DNA from: Porticoccaceae bacterium LTM1
GTDB taxonomy: Bacteria > Pseudomonadota > Gammaproteobacteria > Pseudomonadales > Porticoccaceae
Length of the DNA stretch: 64,000 nt
NCBI GenBank assembly: GCA_030252795.1
Contig: CP127080.1
Coordinates: 2,807,501 to 2,871,500, forward strand
Reading direction: 5' to 3'
Part shown: piece by piece, positions 52,285 through 61,090 of the stretch
Numbering within the stretch: position 1 is the first letter of the stretch
Layout: each line of letters begins with the position of its first letter
The notes under the pieces: model-generated
The model's database searches: none
What the model was told of the DNA's origin: nothing
What the model saw: the letters and a program-made list of their open reading frames with translations, nothing else
Translations under genes and position numbers: made by a program

Positions 52285-52329
52285 CGTCAACAAACAAACA
52301 AACATCAACCGGTAAGAAGGAGACATAGT

Positions 52330-52428
52330 ATGACCATTATGTACATCATGTTTGCTATCTCCGGCTTGCTGGGCTCCGCCATAGCGTGGGACGACCTGAA
52401 GCCGGCCAGCAAAAGCGACGAAGATTAA
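52330..52428 (+). CDS. Micropeptide 2 of the tandem family
   Basis: This is a 32-codon ORF beginning MTIMYIMFAISGLLGSAIAW, then DDLKPASKSDED. It is the longest and most acidic member at the C-terminus. AGAAGGAGA lies ahead of the ATG. The Met-rich start (M-x2-M-x2-M) is shared with genes 3 and 4. The core codons differ from gene 1 only at synonymous positions apart from the residue after AIA (Trp here). Confidence 0.82.
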   Translation: MTIMYIMFAISGLLGSAIAWDDLKPASKSDED

Positions 52429-52445
52429 TTTATCGCTACCACATC

Positions 52446-52474
52446 AAAGGCGGAAGCAACCTTCCGCCTTTTTT
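52446..52474 (+). terminator. Terminator of micropeptide gene 2
   Basis: AAAGGCGGAAG and CTTCCGCCTTT form an 11-pair stem followed by a T-run. Its 3' UTR lacks the C-rich motif found in the other three units. Confidence 0.92.
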
Positions 52475-52491
52475 GCACCCCAACAACAATC

Positions 52492-52563
52492 ATAACTCAG
52501 AGTTATCGTCCCGATAAAGACAATGCATTTCATTTATTAACCGAAAATACCTATAGTACATCT
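52492..52563 (+). promoter_or_regulatory. LysR-type box and promoter of micropeptide gene 3
   Basis: The box ATAACTCAGAGTTAT is at 52492-52506, with CAATGCATT 14 bases later and -10 TATAGT at 52552-52557. CCTATAGTACA is shared with gene 4. Confidence 0.7.
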
Positions 52564-52605
52564 CATCGAGCAACTGCTCACCCAGCAACCGAAAGGAGTC
52601 ACCTC

Positions 52606-52692
52606 ATGATTATTATGACCATCATGTTCATCGTTTCCGGACTGCTGGGCTCTGCTATCGCAGTAGACGACCTCAAACAAGCCAAGCGCTGA
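52606..52692 (+). CDS. Micropeptide 3 of the tandem family
   Basis: This is a 28-codon ORF beginning MIIMTIMFIVSGLLGSAIAV, then DDLKQAKR. AAAGGAG lies upstream of the ATG. It is the shortest member, with a basic end. Hydrophobic residues fill positions 1-20 almost without break, as in a single membrane-spanning or membrane-inserted helix. Confidence 0.82.
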   Translation: MIIMTIMFIVSGLLGSAIAVDDLKQAKR

Positions 52693-52719
52693 GGTTTCGA
52701 TAGCAAACTGATTTACCTA

Positions 52720-52773
52720 CCCCCTCCAATCTTGGAATTGTTTTGGGAGACGGAAACGTCTCCCATTTTTTTT
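52720..52773 (+). terminator. C-rich 3' UTR and terminator of micropeptide gene 3
   Basis: CCCCCTCC (52720-52727) and TCCAATCTTGGA are followed by GGGAGACG-GAAA-CGTCTCCC (52745-52764) and ATTTTTTTT. Compared with gene 1, a paired change at the stem tip (CA/TG to CG/CG) keeps the hairpin. Confidence 0.92.
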
Positions 52774-52818
52774 GCCTGAAATTTACCTCACCAGAAAGAT
52801 TTCAAACACATTTCAAAA

Positions 52819-52890
52819 ATAACCACAGGTTATCGTTTCGATAAAAACAATATATTTCAATTATTATCAGAAGATCCCTATAGTACACGC
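52819..52890 (+). promoter_or_regulatory. LysR-type box and promoter of micropeptide gene 4
   Basis: The box ATAACCACAGGTTAT is at 52819-52833. CAATATATT follows after 14 bases, then -35 TTTCAA and -10 TATAGT (52879-52884) with an 18-base spacer. The box centre is again near -65. Confidence 0.7.
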
Positions 52891-52926
52891 CATAGAGTTT
52901 TGGCAGCCACTGATAGGAGAAGCGCC

Positions 52927-53016
52927 ATGATTGTAATGACCACCATGTTCGTTGTATCCGCCCTGCTGGGTTCTGCTATTGCTTATGACGATCTGAAAGC
53001 CGCCTCCGGCAAGTAA
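52927..53016 (+). CDS. Micropeptide 4 of the tandem family
   Basis: This is a 29-codon ORF beginning MIVMTTMFVVSALLGSAIAY, then DDLKAASGK. The Gly before LLGSAIA is replaced by Ala. AGGAGAAG precedes the ATG. It is closest to gene 3 in both the peptide start and the promoter, suggesting that these two duplicated last. Confidence 0.82.
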   Translation: MIVMTTMFVVSALLGSAIAYDDLKAASGK

Positions 53017-53037
53017 GCTTCGTTACCGATTTACCTA

Positions 53038-53096
53038 CCCCCTCCTAAATTCCATTTTTTGGATGTGCCGGAAACAATGTTTCCGGCTTTTTTTTG
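53038..53096 (+). terminator. C-rich 3' UTR and terminator of micropeptide gene 4
   Basis: CGATTTACCTA and CCCCCTCC (53038-53045) match genes 1 and 3. The terminator stem itself is different: GCCGGAAA / TTTCCGGC (53067-53087) followed by eight Ts. Confidence 0.9.
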
Positions 53097-53118
53097 TCTT
53101 TTTTTCAGCCAAATTGCA

Positions 53119-53538
53119 TCACGAACTGACAATTTCAAAGCTGTGAGTAATTTCGACACCCGCCTTTTGCAGCATGATCGATGCTGAACAGTACTTTTCT
53201 GCAGAGAGCTCGACAGCTTGCTTAACTGCTTTTTCCGACAGATCGCGACCCTTCACTACAAAGTGCATATTTATACGAGTAAATACAGCCGGAATCTCAT
53301 CCGCACGCTCGGCGTCCAAATGAACCACACAGTCCAATACATCCTGGCGACGCTTCTTAAGAATACTCATTACATCAAAGGACGAGCAGCCACCCACGCC
53401 AAGCAACAGCATCTCCATTGGGCGAACACCCTTGTTTTCGCCACCATGATCCGGGGGACCATCCATGACTACAGTGTGACCACTGCCAGATTCACCCAAA
53501 AACATGGCGTTACCGCCCCATTTCACTGATGCTTTCAT
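53119..53538 (-). CDS. OsmC-family protein (YhfA-like)
   Basis: This 139-residue protein begins [17 protein letters not shown]; the longer frame to 53577 adds residues without family support. It has [25 protein letters not shown] with the first redox cysteine and [10 protein letters not shown] with the second, the pair that reduces organic hydroperoxides in OsmC/Ohr proteins. It lies divergently from the crp/vfr gene, the same neighbourhood as in Pseudomonas. Confidence 0.92.
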   Translation of the reverse strand: MKASVKWGGNAMFLGESGSGHTVVMDGPPDHGGENKGVRPMEMLLLGVGGCSSFDVMSILKKRRQDVLDCVVHLDAERADEIPAVFTRINMHFVVKGRDLSEKAVKQAVELSAEKYCSASIMLQKAGVEITHSFEIVSS

Positions 53539-53705
53539 ACCACTTTTCCATGATTGAATTTGGACGAAGACTAACACATCATGGGAGCCTTACGGATGGT
53601 TTTGCGCTCTATCAGGCTTTGGTGAATTACCCGCAACAATCCAGACTTCCCAGCAAAAACGTGAGCTACTTCGCTGCCAAAGCGGTAGTAAGACTGGGAA
53701 AATGG

Positions 53706-53742
53706 TTACATAATAATTTGCGGCACCTATATACTATGAAAA
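53706..53742 (+). promoter_or_regulatory. Candidate promoter of the crp/vfr gene
   Basis: TTACAT (53706-53711) and TATACT (53730-53735) are spaced by 18 bases. The predicted start near 53742 lies after the ATG at 53736, which argues for the downstream TTG start of the regulator. Confidence 0.5.
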
Positions 53743-53792
53743 CGATAACAGCGTCAGCCCCAACAAAAGCTACAAAAGACAGGATACATACT

Positions 53793-54425
53793 TTGAGCCC
53801 TGCACCAATTACCCCACATATACCTAATGTCGAAGAGTTTCTGGCGCATTGCCATCGGCGCCGTTACCCTGCCAAGAGCACCATTATTTATGCCGGGGAT
53901 GAAAGTGACACTCTCTATTACATCACTAAAGGCTCAGTGACTGTTTTGATTGAGGATGACGACGGTCGTGAGATGATTGTTGCCTACCTGAATGAAGGCG
54001 ACTTTTTTGGTGAAATGGGAATCTTTGGCCAAAATGACCGCAGCGCCTGGATTCGCGCCAAAACCGAATGTGAAGTAGGCGAAATCAGTTACACAAAATT
54101 CCACGAGCTATCACAGAACCACCCGGAATTTCTTCACTCCATCGGCTGCCAGGTTGCAAAGCGCCTGCGCAATACTACTCGCAAGGTGGGCGACCTGGCC
54201 TTTATGGATGTGACTGGCCGTGTGGCACGCACCCTGCTGGATTTGAGTAAAGAGCCGGATGCCATGACCCACCCTGACGGCATGCAGATCAAGATCACCC
54301 GTCAGGAGATCGGTCGAATTGTCGGTTGCTCCCGTGAAATGGTTGGCCGGGTACTGAAAAACCTCGAAGACGAGGGACTGGTACATGTTAAAGGCAAAAC
54401 CATGGTGATTTACGGCACTCGGTAA
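53793..54425 (+). CDS. crp: cAMP receptor protein (Crp/Vfr-type global regulator)
   Basis: The protein has a cyclic-nucleotide-binding domain ([45 protein letters not shown], with the cAMP contact Arg-Ser-Ala in DRSAWIR), then a winged helix-turn-helix ([21 protein letters not shown]). It is close to Pseudomonas Vfr. I choose the TTG at 53793 (AGGA eight bases upstream, 210 residues, near the family's 210-214). The ATG at 53736 would give 229 residues but starts before the predicted transcription start; the frame is open to 53529. Confidence 0.93.
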   Translation: MSPAPITPHIPNVEEFLAHCHRRRYPAKSTIIYAGDESDTLYYITKGSVTVLIEDDDGREMIVAYLNEGDFFGEMGIFGQNDRSAWIRAKTECEVGEISYTKFHELSQNHPEFLHSIGCQVAKRLRNTTRKVGDLAFMDVTGRVARTLLDLSKEPDAMTHPDGMQIKITRQEIGRIVGCSREMVGRVLKNLEDEGLVHVKGKTMVIYGTR

Positions 54426-54452
54426 GCTTCATCAAATGCCGTTGTACATAAG

Positions 54453-54479
54453 AAAAAACCGCCAGATGGCGGTTTTTTC
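54453..54479. terminator. Bidirectional terminator between crp and trpC
   Basis: AAAAAACCGCC and GGCGGTTTTTT form an 11-pair stem around AGAT. The symmetric A and T runs let it serve both convergent genes. Confidence 0.93.
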
Positions 54480-54481
54480 AA

Positions 54482-55291
54482 TTAAACGGTTCCAAATAAC
54501 TCTGCCAGTCGCTGACCAGGATCCTCGGCTCGCATAAACGCCTCGCCCACCAGAAATGCATTCACGTTATGCTCACGCATAGCCGCTACATCTTCTGCGC
54601 TGTGAATTCCACTTTCGGTCACCACCACCTTATCATCGGGAATCATTTTCAACAGCTCAAAGGTAGTATCAAGAGACGTATCAAAAGTGTGCAAATCGCG
54701 GTTATTAATGCCCAGCAATCTATTTTCCAACTTCAGGGCCCGCTCACACTCTTCCGCATTGTGTACTTCCACAAGCACATCCAGACCAACTTCTTTGGCA
54801 AGCCCATTGAGGTCCGCCATCTGCTGATCTGACAAACAGGCAGCAATCAGCAGTATGCAGTCTGCTCCAAGAGCCCGAGCTTCAACCACCTGGAAAGGGT
54901 CGATGGTGAAGTCCTTGCGCAAAATCGGCAAACTGACTGATTCACGAGCGGCAACCAAATACTCGTCAGCACCCTGAAAGAAATCAATATCAGTGAGTAC
55001 CGACAGACAGGCTGCGCCGCCCTCTTCATAACTGTGTGCAATCTGCACAGGATCGAAGTTCTCACGGATCACACCTTTGCTGGGTGAGGCCTTTTTCACT
55101 TCGGCGATTACCGCAGATTGTCCGCGCAACAACTTCCACTCCAGTGCTGCTACAAACCCTCTCGCTGGAGACTGCTCGAAGGCCCGGGATTTCATATCCT
55201 CAAAGGAAGTAACCTCAAGGCGGGCATTCACTTCCTCACGCTTGCGGGCAATGATTTTTTTTAGAACGGTTGGTGTATCAATAGCTGTCAT
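54482..55291 (-). CDS. trpC: Indole-3-glycerol phosphate synthase
   Basis: This TIM-barrel enzyme of the tryptophan pathway has 269 residues. It has [69 protein letters not shown] and [13 protein letters not shown]. It is single-function, not fused to TrpF, as in pseudomonads. It is the last of the trpG-trpD-trpC run, 26 bases after trpD. Confidence 0.97.
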   Translation of the reverse strand: MTAIDTPTVLKKIIARKREEVNARLEVTSFEDMKSRAFEQSPARGFVAALEWKLLRGQSAVIAEVKKASPSKGVIRENFDPVQIAHSYEEGGAACLSVLTDIDFFQGADEYLVAARESVSLPILRKDFTIDPFQVVEARALGADCILLIAACLSDQQMADLNGLAKEVGLDVLVEVHNAEECERALKLENRLLGINNRDLHTFDTSLDTTFELLKMIPDDKVVVTESGIHSAEDVAAMREHNVNAFLVGEAFMRAEDPGQRLAELFGTV

Positions 55292-55317
55292 ATCTTCTAT
55301 CTGCTGCTTATGCTTAA

Positions 55318-56331
55318 TTACTCGCTGGAAACTTTCGCCAGCTCACTCAACTTGGCCAGTGCCTCACCGGACTGAATCACCTGCCGGGCGCGCTCAACGC
55401 CAGCCTCGAGATCACTCACTACTCCCGCGGCATACAGGGCTGCCCCTGCATTCAGGCTGACCATTTGTGATGCCGGGTGATCGACATTTGAGAGCGCGGT
55501 TTTGACCATTGCCAAGCTCTCTATTGCGTCAGCCACTTTCAGGGCCTCAAGCCGGGACTTATTAAATCCAAAGCACTCAGGGGAGAGTGAGTATTCACTA
55601 ATCTCCCCATTTTTCAATTCGGCAACCATTGTTTCAGCGGCAATGCTGATCTCATCGAGGCCATCTGCACTGTGTACGACCAATACATGGCTTGCCCCCA
55701 GCTCACGCATTACCTCGGCGACCGGACGCACCCAGTCTGCACTGAAAACCCCCAGCAACAGGTTAGGCACTGAAGCGGGATTGGTAAGCGGCCCCAATAA
55801 ATTGAATACCGTGCGCACCCCCAACTCCCGGCGCGGACCAATAGCGTATTTCATGGCGGCGTGGTGGTTTACGGCAAACATAAAGCCAACACCCACCTCC
55901 TCTATACAGTGCTTTACCTGCTCCGGGGTGAGATTCAAATTCACTCCGGCAGCCTCCAGCAAATCGGCACTGCCGGACTTGCTGCTGACTGAGCGGTTAC
56001 CATGCTTGGCTACCGTTGCCCCTGCCGCGGCGGCAACAAAGGTCGAGGCAGTGGAAACATTAAAGATGCCGGCACTGTCCCCACCGGTTCCTACAATATC
56101 CACCAGGTGCTCTGCATCAATCTTCACTGGCTTAGCGAGTTTGCGCATTACCTGCGCTGCACCGGCTATTTCATCCACGGTTTCGCCTTTGGCTCGCAAC
56201 CCTACTAAAAATCCACCTATCTGTGCGTCAGTGCACTGACCCGTCATGATTTGCTCCATGACTGCGCTCATCTGCTCTCTACTGAGATCGATGTTGTTGA
56301 GCAAGGAATTGATCGCCGTTTTTATATCCAT
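55318..56331 (-). CDS. trpD: Anthranilate phosphoribosyltransferase
   Basis: It transfers ribose phosphate to anthranilate. The 337 residues include [20 protein letters not shown] with the PRPP loop, [43 protein letters not shown] and SADGLDEIS. It is stand-alone, not fused to TrpG. A 101-base gap with a palindromic repeat separates it from trpG. Confidence 0.97.
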   Translation of the reverse strand: MDIKTAINSLLNNIDLSREQMSAVMEQIMTGQCTDAQIGGFLVGLRAKGETVDEIAGAAQVMRKLAKPVKIDAEHLVDIVGTGGDSAGIFNVSTASTFVAAAAGATVAKHGNRSVSSKSGSADLLEAAGVNLNLTPEQVKHCIEEVGVGFMFAVNHHAAMKYAIGPRRELGVRTVFNLLGPLTNPASVPNLLLGVFSADWVRPVAEVMRELGASHVLVVHSADGLDEISIAAETMVAELKNGEISEYSLSPECFGFNKSRLEALKVADAIESLAMVKTALSNVDHPASQMVSLNAGAALYAAGVVSDLEAGVERARQVIQSGEALAKLSELAKVSSE

Positions 56332-56347
56332 AAGCCTTTCTCTCGGT

Positions 56348-56409
56348 GGTGCGCACAGCGCACCCTACTGATGATTATCTCTTACCATGCAGGGTGCACC
56401 GTGCGCACC
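56348..56409. repeat. 19-base inverted repeat between trpD and trpG
   Basis: GGTGCGCACAGCGCACCCT (56348-56366) and AGGGTGCACCGTGCGCACC (56391-56409) are inverted copies with two mismatches. The GTAGGGTGCGC type of repeat is seen between genes in many bacteria. It lies inside the trp gene run and may weaken readthrough. Confidence 0.75.
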
Positions 56410-56432
56410 AAAACATGTGGGCAAAATCAGTA

Positions 56433-57011
56433 TCAGGTGTTTAAAAAATTCCTTAACAGGTCGTGGCCATGCTCGGTGAGAATGGACTCCGGGTGAAACT
56501 GGACGCCTTCAATGGCCAACTCCTTGTGGCGCACCCCCATTATCTCATCAATACTGCCATCGGCATTCTCGGTCCAGGCAGTCACCTCCAGGCAATCTGG
56601 CAGCGAACCCTGATCGATCACCAGCGAATGATAGCGAGTGACGGTAAACGGGTTGCTCAGACCACTGAAAACACCACTATTATTGTGGTGAACCGGAGAT
56701 GTTTTGCCGTGCATCACCTGTTTGGCACGAACAATTTCACCGCCAAACGCCTGACCAATACTTTGATGTCCCAGGCAGATACCCAACAACGGAATTTTGC
56801 CGGCAAAGTGCTTGATAGCCGCCACCGATACTCCCGCTTCGTTAGGAGTACAGGGTCCCGGCGAGATAACAATGCGCTCTGGCGCCATCTTCTCAATTTG
56901 TTCAATAGTCAGCTCGTCGTTACGCACCACCTTCACATCCGCCTGCAGCTCGGCCAGATACTGCACCACGTTGTAGGTGAAGGAGTCGTAGTTATCGATC
57001 ATTAGCAGCAT
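56433..57011 (-). CDS. trpG: Anthranilate synthase glutamine amidotransferase subunit
   Basis: It supplies ammonia from glutamine to TrpE. The 192-residue protein begins [19 protein letters not shown]. It has the class I amidotransferase triad: Cys in [17 protein letters not shown] and His/Glu in [10 protein letters not shown]. The [12 protein letters not shown] oxyanion region is intact. The start at 57011 lies inside the end of the ion channel gene (20-base overlap), an unusual coupling. The longer open frame is only the other gene's overlap. Confidence 0.96.
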   Translation of the reverse strand: MLLMIDNYDSFTYNVVQYLAELQADVKVVRNDELTIEQIEKMAPERIVISPGPCTPNEAGVSVAAIKHFAGKIPLLGICLGHQSIGQAFGGEIVRAKQVMHGKTSPVHHNNSGVFSGLSNPFTVTRYHSLVIDQGSLPDCLEVTAWTENADGSIDEIMGVRHKELAIEGVQFHPESILTEHGHDLLRNFLNT

Positions 57012-57852
57012 GAGGCATGTCCCCTGACTTGGTTTTCGCTTCAACACCGCTGGCTTCCAGGCGCGCGTGGAGCCTTGCCAGCGCGTCTTGAGTGGTGCGC
57101 AATTCATTAAGTATTTCATCGTGGCTCGGCGGCGTGCGCAACTGACGCAGTTTTTCTGCCTTGGCCTCGTCCAGGTTATTGAGTACCACGGCGATAAACA
57201 GATTGATCATCACAAAGGTACCCAACACCACAAAACTGACAAAATAGATCCACGCCCAGGGCTTGGCGGCCATGGCCGTGTACATGATGTCCGTCCAGTC
57301 CTCCAGGGTGACAATACGGAACAGACTCAACAGTGCAATCGGCAAATCTCGCCAGTGAGTAGGGTCAATTTCCCGGAACAGATAGAAGCCACTTACTGCG
57401 TAGATGTAAAACAGAACGCAGAGCAACAACCCGACATGCCCCATACTCGGCAATGAACGTAACAGCGTATCCACGATCAGGCGCAACTCCGGAAAGGCCG
57501 ACACCAGTCGCAGCACACGAAACAGTCTAGCCAGCCGTGCGACCATTGCCAGCTCACCGGAATCCGGCGCCAAACTCAGCAAGATGATTGCAAAATCAAA
57601 GCAGTTCCATCCACTTTTGAAGTAATTCTGTGGCTTTGGCCACTGCGCCACCATCTTTAATATCGCTTCAGCAATAAAGGCCAACAACACTACATGGTAA
57701 AGCTGAACAAACCATGGATGGTAGGCGGATGCCACCGAATCCCAGGTTTCAACCCCAACGGCGATGCCGTTAAGAACAATCAAACTGATAATCAGTGCCT
57801 GAAAACCGCTCGAGCCAGTCAAACGCTGAGCAAAGCCGACAAAACCGTGCAT
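56992..57852 (-). CDS. Voltage-gated ion channel (BacNav-like) within the trp genes
   Basis: The protein has 286 residues with six membrane segments. S4 carries regularly spaced arginines (R106, R109, R112, R115 in [11 protein letters not shown]). The pore loop reads TLEDWT at about 182-187, close to the TLESW filter of bacterial sodium channels, with Asp in place of Ser. A C-terminal coiled coil ([20 protein letters not shown]) fits the tetramer. The selectivity is not certain, since the filter is changed. It sits between trpE (42 bases) and trpG (overlap), where no channel is expected. Confidence 0.9.
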   Translation of the reverse strand: MHGFVGFAQRLTGSSGFQALIISLIVLNGIAVGVETWDSVASAYHPWFVQLYHVVLLAFIAEAILKMVAQWPKPQNYFKSGWNCFDFAIILLSLAPDSGELAMVARLARLFRVLRLVSAFPELRLIVDTLLRSLPSMGHVGLLLCVLFYIYAVSGFYLFREIDPTHWRDLPIALLSLFRIVTLEDWTDIMYTAMAAKPWAWIYFVSFVVLGTFVMINLFIAVVLNNLDEAKAEKLRQLRTPPSHDEILNELRTTQDALARLHARLEASGVEAKTKSGDMPHAANDR

Positions 57853-57894
57853 TTTTTACCTTCTGAGATTACTAGGGCCTGTTAACACTAAGGG

Positions 57895-59367
57895 TTATTT
57901 ACCCTGCACCATTGCAACGGCGCGCATCATAGCGCGAGCTTTGTTCATCGTCTCCTTCCATTCCAGTTCTGGCACTGAATCGGCAACAACTCCAGCCCCT
58001 GCTTGAACGTGCAATCGCCCTTCCTTGATCACTGCTGTGCGAATGGCGATGGCGGTATCCATATTGCCACTCCAGGACAGATATCCTACTGCGCCACCAT
58101 AGATGCCACGCTTCACCGGTTCCACTTCGTCGATAATTTCCATGGCTCGGATCTTGGGTGCGCCACTGAGGGTACCGGCAGGCAGGGCGGCTTTAAGTAC
58201 ATCCAGAGCTCCGAGCTCGGGTTTAACCTGGCCCGTTACATTAGAAGTGATATGCATTACATGGGAGTAGCGCTCTACCACCATCTGCTCCGTCACTTTG
58301 ACGGTACCGGTTTGGGAGACCCGCCCAGCATCGTTACGACCAAGGTCAATCAACATCAGGTGCTCGGCAATCTCTTTCGGGTCGGCCAGCATCTCCTGTT
58401 CCAGGTGCCTGTCTTCCTCCTCCGTACGGCCTCGACGACGGGTACCCGCAATTGGTCGCACGGTAACTTCTCCGTGCTCCAGTCGCGCCAGAATTTCCGG
58501 TGAAGAACCGGCAATCTGAAATTCACCCATATCAAGGAAGTACATGTACGGTGACGGATTGAGGCAGCGCAGGGCGCGATAGAGGTTCAATGGCTCGTCG
58601 TGAAAATCCGCGCTCAGTCGTTGCGACGGAACCACCTGCATACAGTCGCCAGCGAGAATGTACTCTTTGATTTTGCTCACTGACGCCTTGAAAGCCTCTT
58701 CGCCAAAGCCCGATGTGAATGCCTGTTCGCAGGCCTCTTCACCACCCAAAGACACTGTGCCAAGATCGGGGAGTGGGTTAAGCAACTGCTTCTCCAGCTG
58801 ATCGAGCCTCGCATTGGCGCGCCCTTCTGCTTCGGCTTCTGCCGGGTCTACATGAACAATTAAAATCAGTTTGCCCGCCAGGTTGTCGAACACCAGCACT
58901 TCGTCCGACACCATCAACATAATATCGGGCGTGCCCAGCTCATCGGGTGGACAGCTATTGGCCAGTTTTGGCTCTACGTAGCGAACACAGTCGTAACCAA
59001 AATAACCCACCAGGCCACCATTAAACCGAGGCAAGGCATCGAGGTCCGGGGCGCGATAGCGCTGTTGAAATTGCGCAACATACTCAAGTGGATCAGCCAC
59101 TTCGGCACTTTCAACCACGACACCGTCACGCTCTACTGTGACCTGATGGCCGGTGACTTTCAGTACAGTGCGAGCCGGCAAGCCGATAATTGAGTAACGA
59201 CCCCAGCGCTCCCCCCCCTGAACAGACTCAAACAGGTATGAATACTTACCGCGAGCCAATTTCAGGTAGCTGGACAGTGGAGTCTCCAGATCCGCTAATA
59301 CTTCGCGAACCACGGGAATACGGTTGTAGTTTTGCGAGGCCAGCTCGGCAAACGTTGGAATCGTCAT
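57895..59367 (-). CDS. trpE: Anthranilate synthase component I
   Basis: It makes anthranilate from chorismate with ammonia from TrpG. The 490 residues begin [20 protein letters not shown]; the frame extends further upstream without support. [11 protein letters not shown] carries the LLES-like tryptophan feedback site. The catalytic part has [49 protein letters not shown] and [18 protein letters not shown]. Upstream is a leader peptide ending in two Trp codons, so attenuation is expected. Confidence 0.97.
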   Translation of the reverse strand: MTIPTFAELASQNYNRIPVVREVLADLETPLSSYLKLARGKYSYLFESVQGGERWGRYSIIGLPARTVLKVTGHQVTVERDGVVVESAEVADPLEYVAQFQQRYRAPDLDALPRFNGGLVGYFGYDCVRYVEPKLANSCPPDELGTPDIMLMVSDEVLVFDNLAGKLILIVHVDPAEAEAEGRANARLDQLEKQLLNPLPDLGTVSLGGEEACEQAFTSGFGEEAFKASVSKIKEYILAGDCMQVVPSQRLSADFHDEPLNLYRALRCLNPSPYMYFLDMGEFQIAGSSPEILARLEHGEVTVRPIAGTRRRGRTEEEDRHLEQEMLADPKEIAEHLMLIDLGRNDAGRVSQTGTVKVTEQMVVERYSHVMHITSNVTGQVKPELGALDVLKAALPAGTLSGAPKIRAMEIIDEVEPVKRGIYGGAVGYLSWSGNMDTAIAIRTAVIKEGRLHVQAGAGVVADSVPELEWKETMNKARAMMRAVAMVQGK

Positions 59368-59481
59368 GGCTTTTTTACCATCGGTTTTTTCCCGCAACCC
59401 GCGGGTACGCAAATACATGATGCGTAAAGTAAAAACAGTTGAAAATAACTTGGGGTACTGTGCCGGGACGCACAGAAAGAA

Positions 59482-59541
59482 TCACCAGCGGCGCCATCGC
59501 CCGGTGTTGAGGGAAGGAATGTCAAATGCGCTGTGTTGCAT
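59482..59541 (-). CDS. trpL: trp operon leader peptide
   Basis: This 19-codon ORF on the trpE strand reads MQHSAFDIPSLNTGRWRRW, then stop. GGAG lies eight bases before the ATG. Two Trp codons close to the stop, 115 bases ahead of trpE, are the mark of attenuation by ribosome stalling. A hairpin CTGTGC-GTCCCG-GCACAG (about 59456-59473) follows directly, but the competing terminator stem with a T-run is only weakly visible (AGTT/AACT before GTTTTTA). Confidence 0.8.
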   Translation of the reverse strand: MQHSAFDIPSLNTGRWRRW

Positions 59542-59635
59542 TGAGTTTCTCCATAGCAGGAGGCCGATTGTAGCGGAATTTATCCGCCTGACAAACTAGC
59601 AGGTCGAATTGGCTTCGACCTGCTCTGCAAATGAC

Positions 59636-60322
59636 TTATTCGGCTTTGGCCAACTCAGCACGCAAACGACCAATAGCTTCGGCGTAAGCGGCCTGGCCAG
59701 CACCACCTTTGCCGTAAATGGCAGAACCTGCGACAAATGTATCGGCTCCCGCTTCAGCAATAGCGCGAATATTATCTGCAGTTACACCACCATCAATTTC
59801 CAGGCGGATATCATAGCCACTGTCGTCAATCAGCTGGCGTGCCTCACGCAGCTTGTCGAGGGTGCCTGGAATAAACTTCTGCCCGCCAAAGCCAGGGTTC
59901 ACCGACATCAACAGCAGCATATCCATCTTGTCCAAAACGTACTTAACCGGCTCCAGAGAAGTGGCCGGATTGAGAACGAGGCCGGACTTGCAGCCCAGAT
60001 CACGCGCCAACTGCAGGGAACGATCCACATGGCGGGATGCCTCCGGGTGGAAAGTAATGTAGGTAGCACCTGCATCGGCAAACATGCGAATCAGGTCATC
60101 TACTGGCTCAACCATCAAATGCACATCAATTGGAGCCTCTATGCCATAGTTGCGCAAAGCCTTGCACACCATCGGCCCGATGGTCAGATTGGGCACATAG
60201 TGGTTGTCCATAACATCAAAGTGGACAATATCGGCTCCAGCGGCAAGAACTGCGTCAACTTCTTCGCCAAGACGGGCAAAATCGGCAGACAGGATGGATG
60301 GAGCAATCTTGAAGTCTCGCAT
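59636..60322 (-). CDS. rpe: Ribulose-phosphate 3-epimerase
   Basis: It interconverts ribulose 5-phosphate and xylulose 5-phosphate. The 228 residues begin [20 protein letters not shown], with [44 protein letters not shown] and the catalytic Asp region [12 protein letters not shown]. Residues encoded upstream to 60385 are not family-like. In many relatives the order is rpe-gph-trpE; gph is missing here. Confidence 0.97.
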   Translation of the reverse strand: MRDFKIAPSILSADFARLGEEVDAVLAAGADIVHFDVMDNHYVPNLTIGPMVCKALRNYGIEAPIDVHLMVEPVDDLIRMFADAGATYITFHPEASRHVDRSLQLARDLGCKSGLVLNPATSLEPVKYVLDKMDMLLLMSVNPGFGGQKFIPGTLDKLREARQLIDDSGYDIRLEIDGGVTADNIRAIAEAGADTFVAGSAIYGKGGAGQAAYAEAIGRLRAELAKAE

Positions 60323-60641
60323 GGGTTGTTTCTCTGGGGCTATATCTGGGAAGAGGTCAAATAATGAAGGAGAAGATCGCGGCATGCAATCAATCGATAC
60401 TCTGACACAGTTTCAGGGCCCTTAAAAGAGGTTATTGATGAAAAACAACTTTTTCATCATTTTGTCATTTTCCACTTGAAAGCGGAGGCGAATGGCCTCA
60501 TGTTAACAGTGACCCAGGCAGAAAAAGCATTACAGCCTGGGCAACTCAACCGGGTCAGCTCGCTATCGACCCAACGCCACAACCGGGCAATCCGGTCACA
60601 AGGCACGATAAGAAACAACGCTGTATAGAAGGATGACGTCT

Positions 60642-60998
60642 ATGAAACTGAACCTGTCTGGACACCATGTTGAAATCACTGATGCCCTGAGAGAAGCCGC
60701 CGAGCAGAAGTTTTCCGGCATCAAAACCCGCTACCCCGACCTGCAAGACATTTCCCTTATTCTCACCGTAGAGCGCAACGAACAGAGTGTTGAAGCCAGT
60801 ACCATCTATCTTGGCCACACCGTTGCAGTCAATGCCGGTAACGGTGATATGTATACCGCTCTCGCCAGTGCGGCCAGTAAACTTAATGCTGCACTTGGTC
60901 ATCGCAAGGGTTCCTGCAACGCCGGTCGCCACAGAAAGCCCGAGCCGATACCGATTGAGCTGCCGGAAGAAGAGCCGGTTTACACCACAGCCTCCTGA
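60642..60998 (+). CDS. hpf: Ribosome hibernation-promoting factor (short HPF/YfiA type)
   Basis: It binds the ribosome decoding region in stationary phase. The 118-residue protein has MKLNLSGHHVEITDALREAA, FSGIKTRYPDLQDISLIL and DMYTALASAASKLNAALGHRKG. It lacks the long C-terminal dimerisation domain, and its Pro/Glu tail ends with EEEPVYTTAS. AAGGA is eight bases before the ATG at 60642; the ATG at 60633 is too close to it. It is not in the usual rpoN neighbourhood. The 60323-60641 gap holds a hairpin GATGAAAAA/TTTTTCATC at 60437-60458. Confidence 0.9.
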   Translation: MKLNLSGHHVEITDALREAAEQKFSGIKTRYPDLQDISLILTVERNEQSVEASTIYLGHTVAVNAGNGDMYTALASAASKLNAALGHRKGSCNAGRHRKPEPIPIELPEEEPVYTTAS

Positions 60999-61015
60999 TC
61001 TCCACCAACGGGAAG

Positions 61016-61043
61016 AAAGCCTCGCAATCGCGGGGCTTTTTGT
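61016..61043 (+). terminator. Intrinsic terminator after hpf
   Basis: AAAGCCTCGC and GCGGGGCTTT pair around AATC with one G-T pair and are followed by TTG TTTT. Confidence 0.88.
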
Positions 61044-61090
61044 TTTCATCACCACTGGTTAACATTCACCTTTCTTAGGGAAGAGTTAGC

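Noticed and set aside
60438-60479. A 13-codon ORF starting MKNNFFII with AGAGG upstream
   Set aside because: It coincides with a hairpin that explains the sequence, and there is no second copy or relative to support translation.
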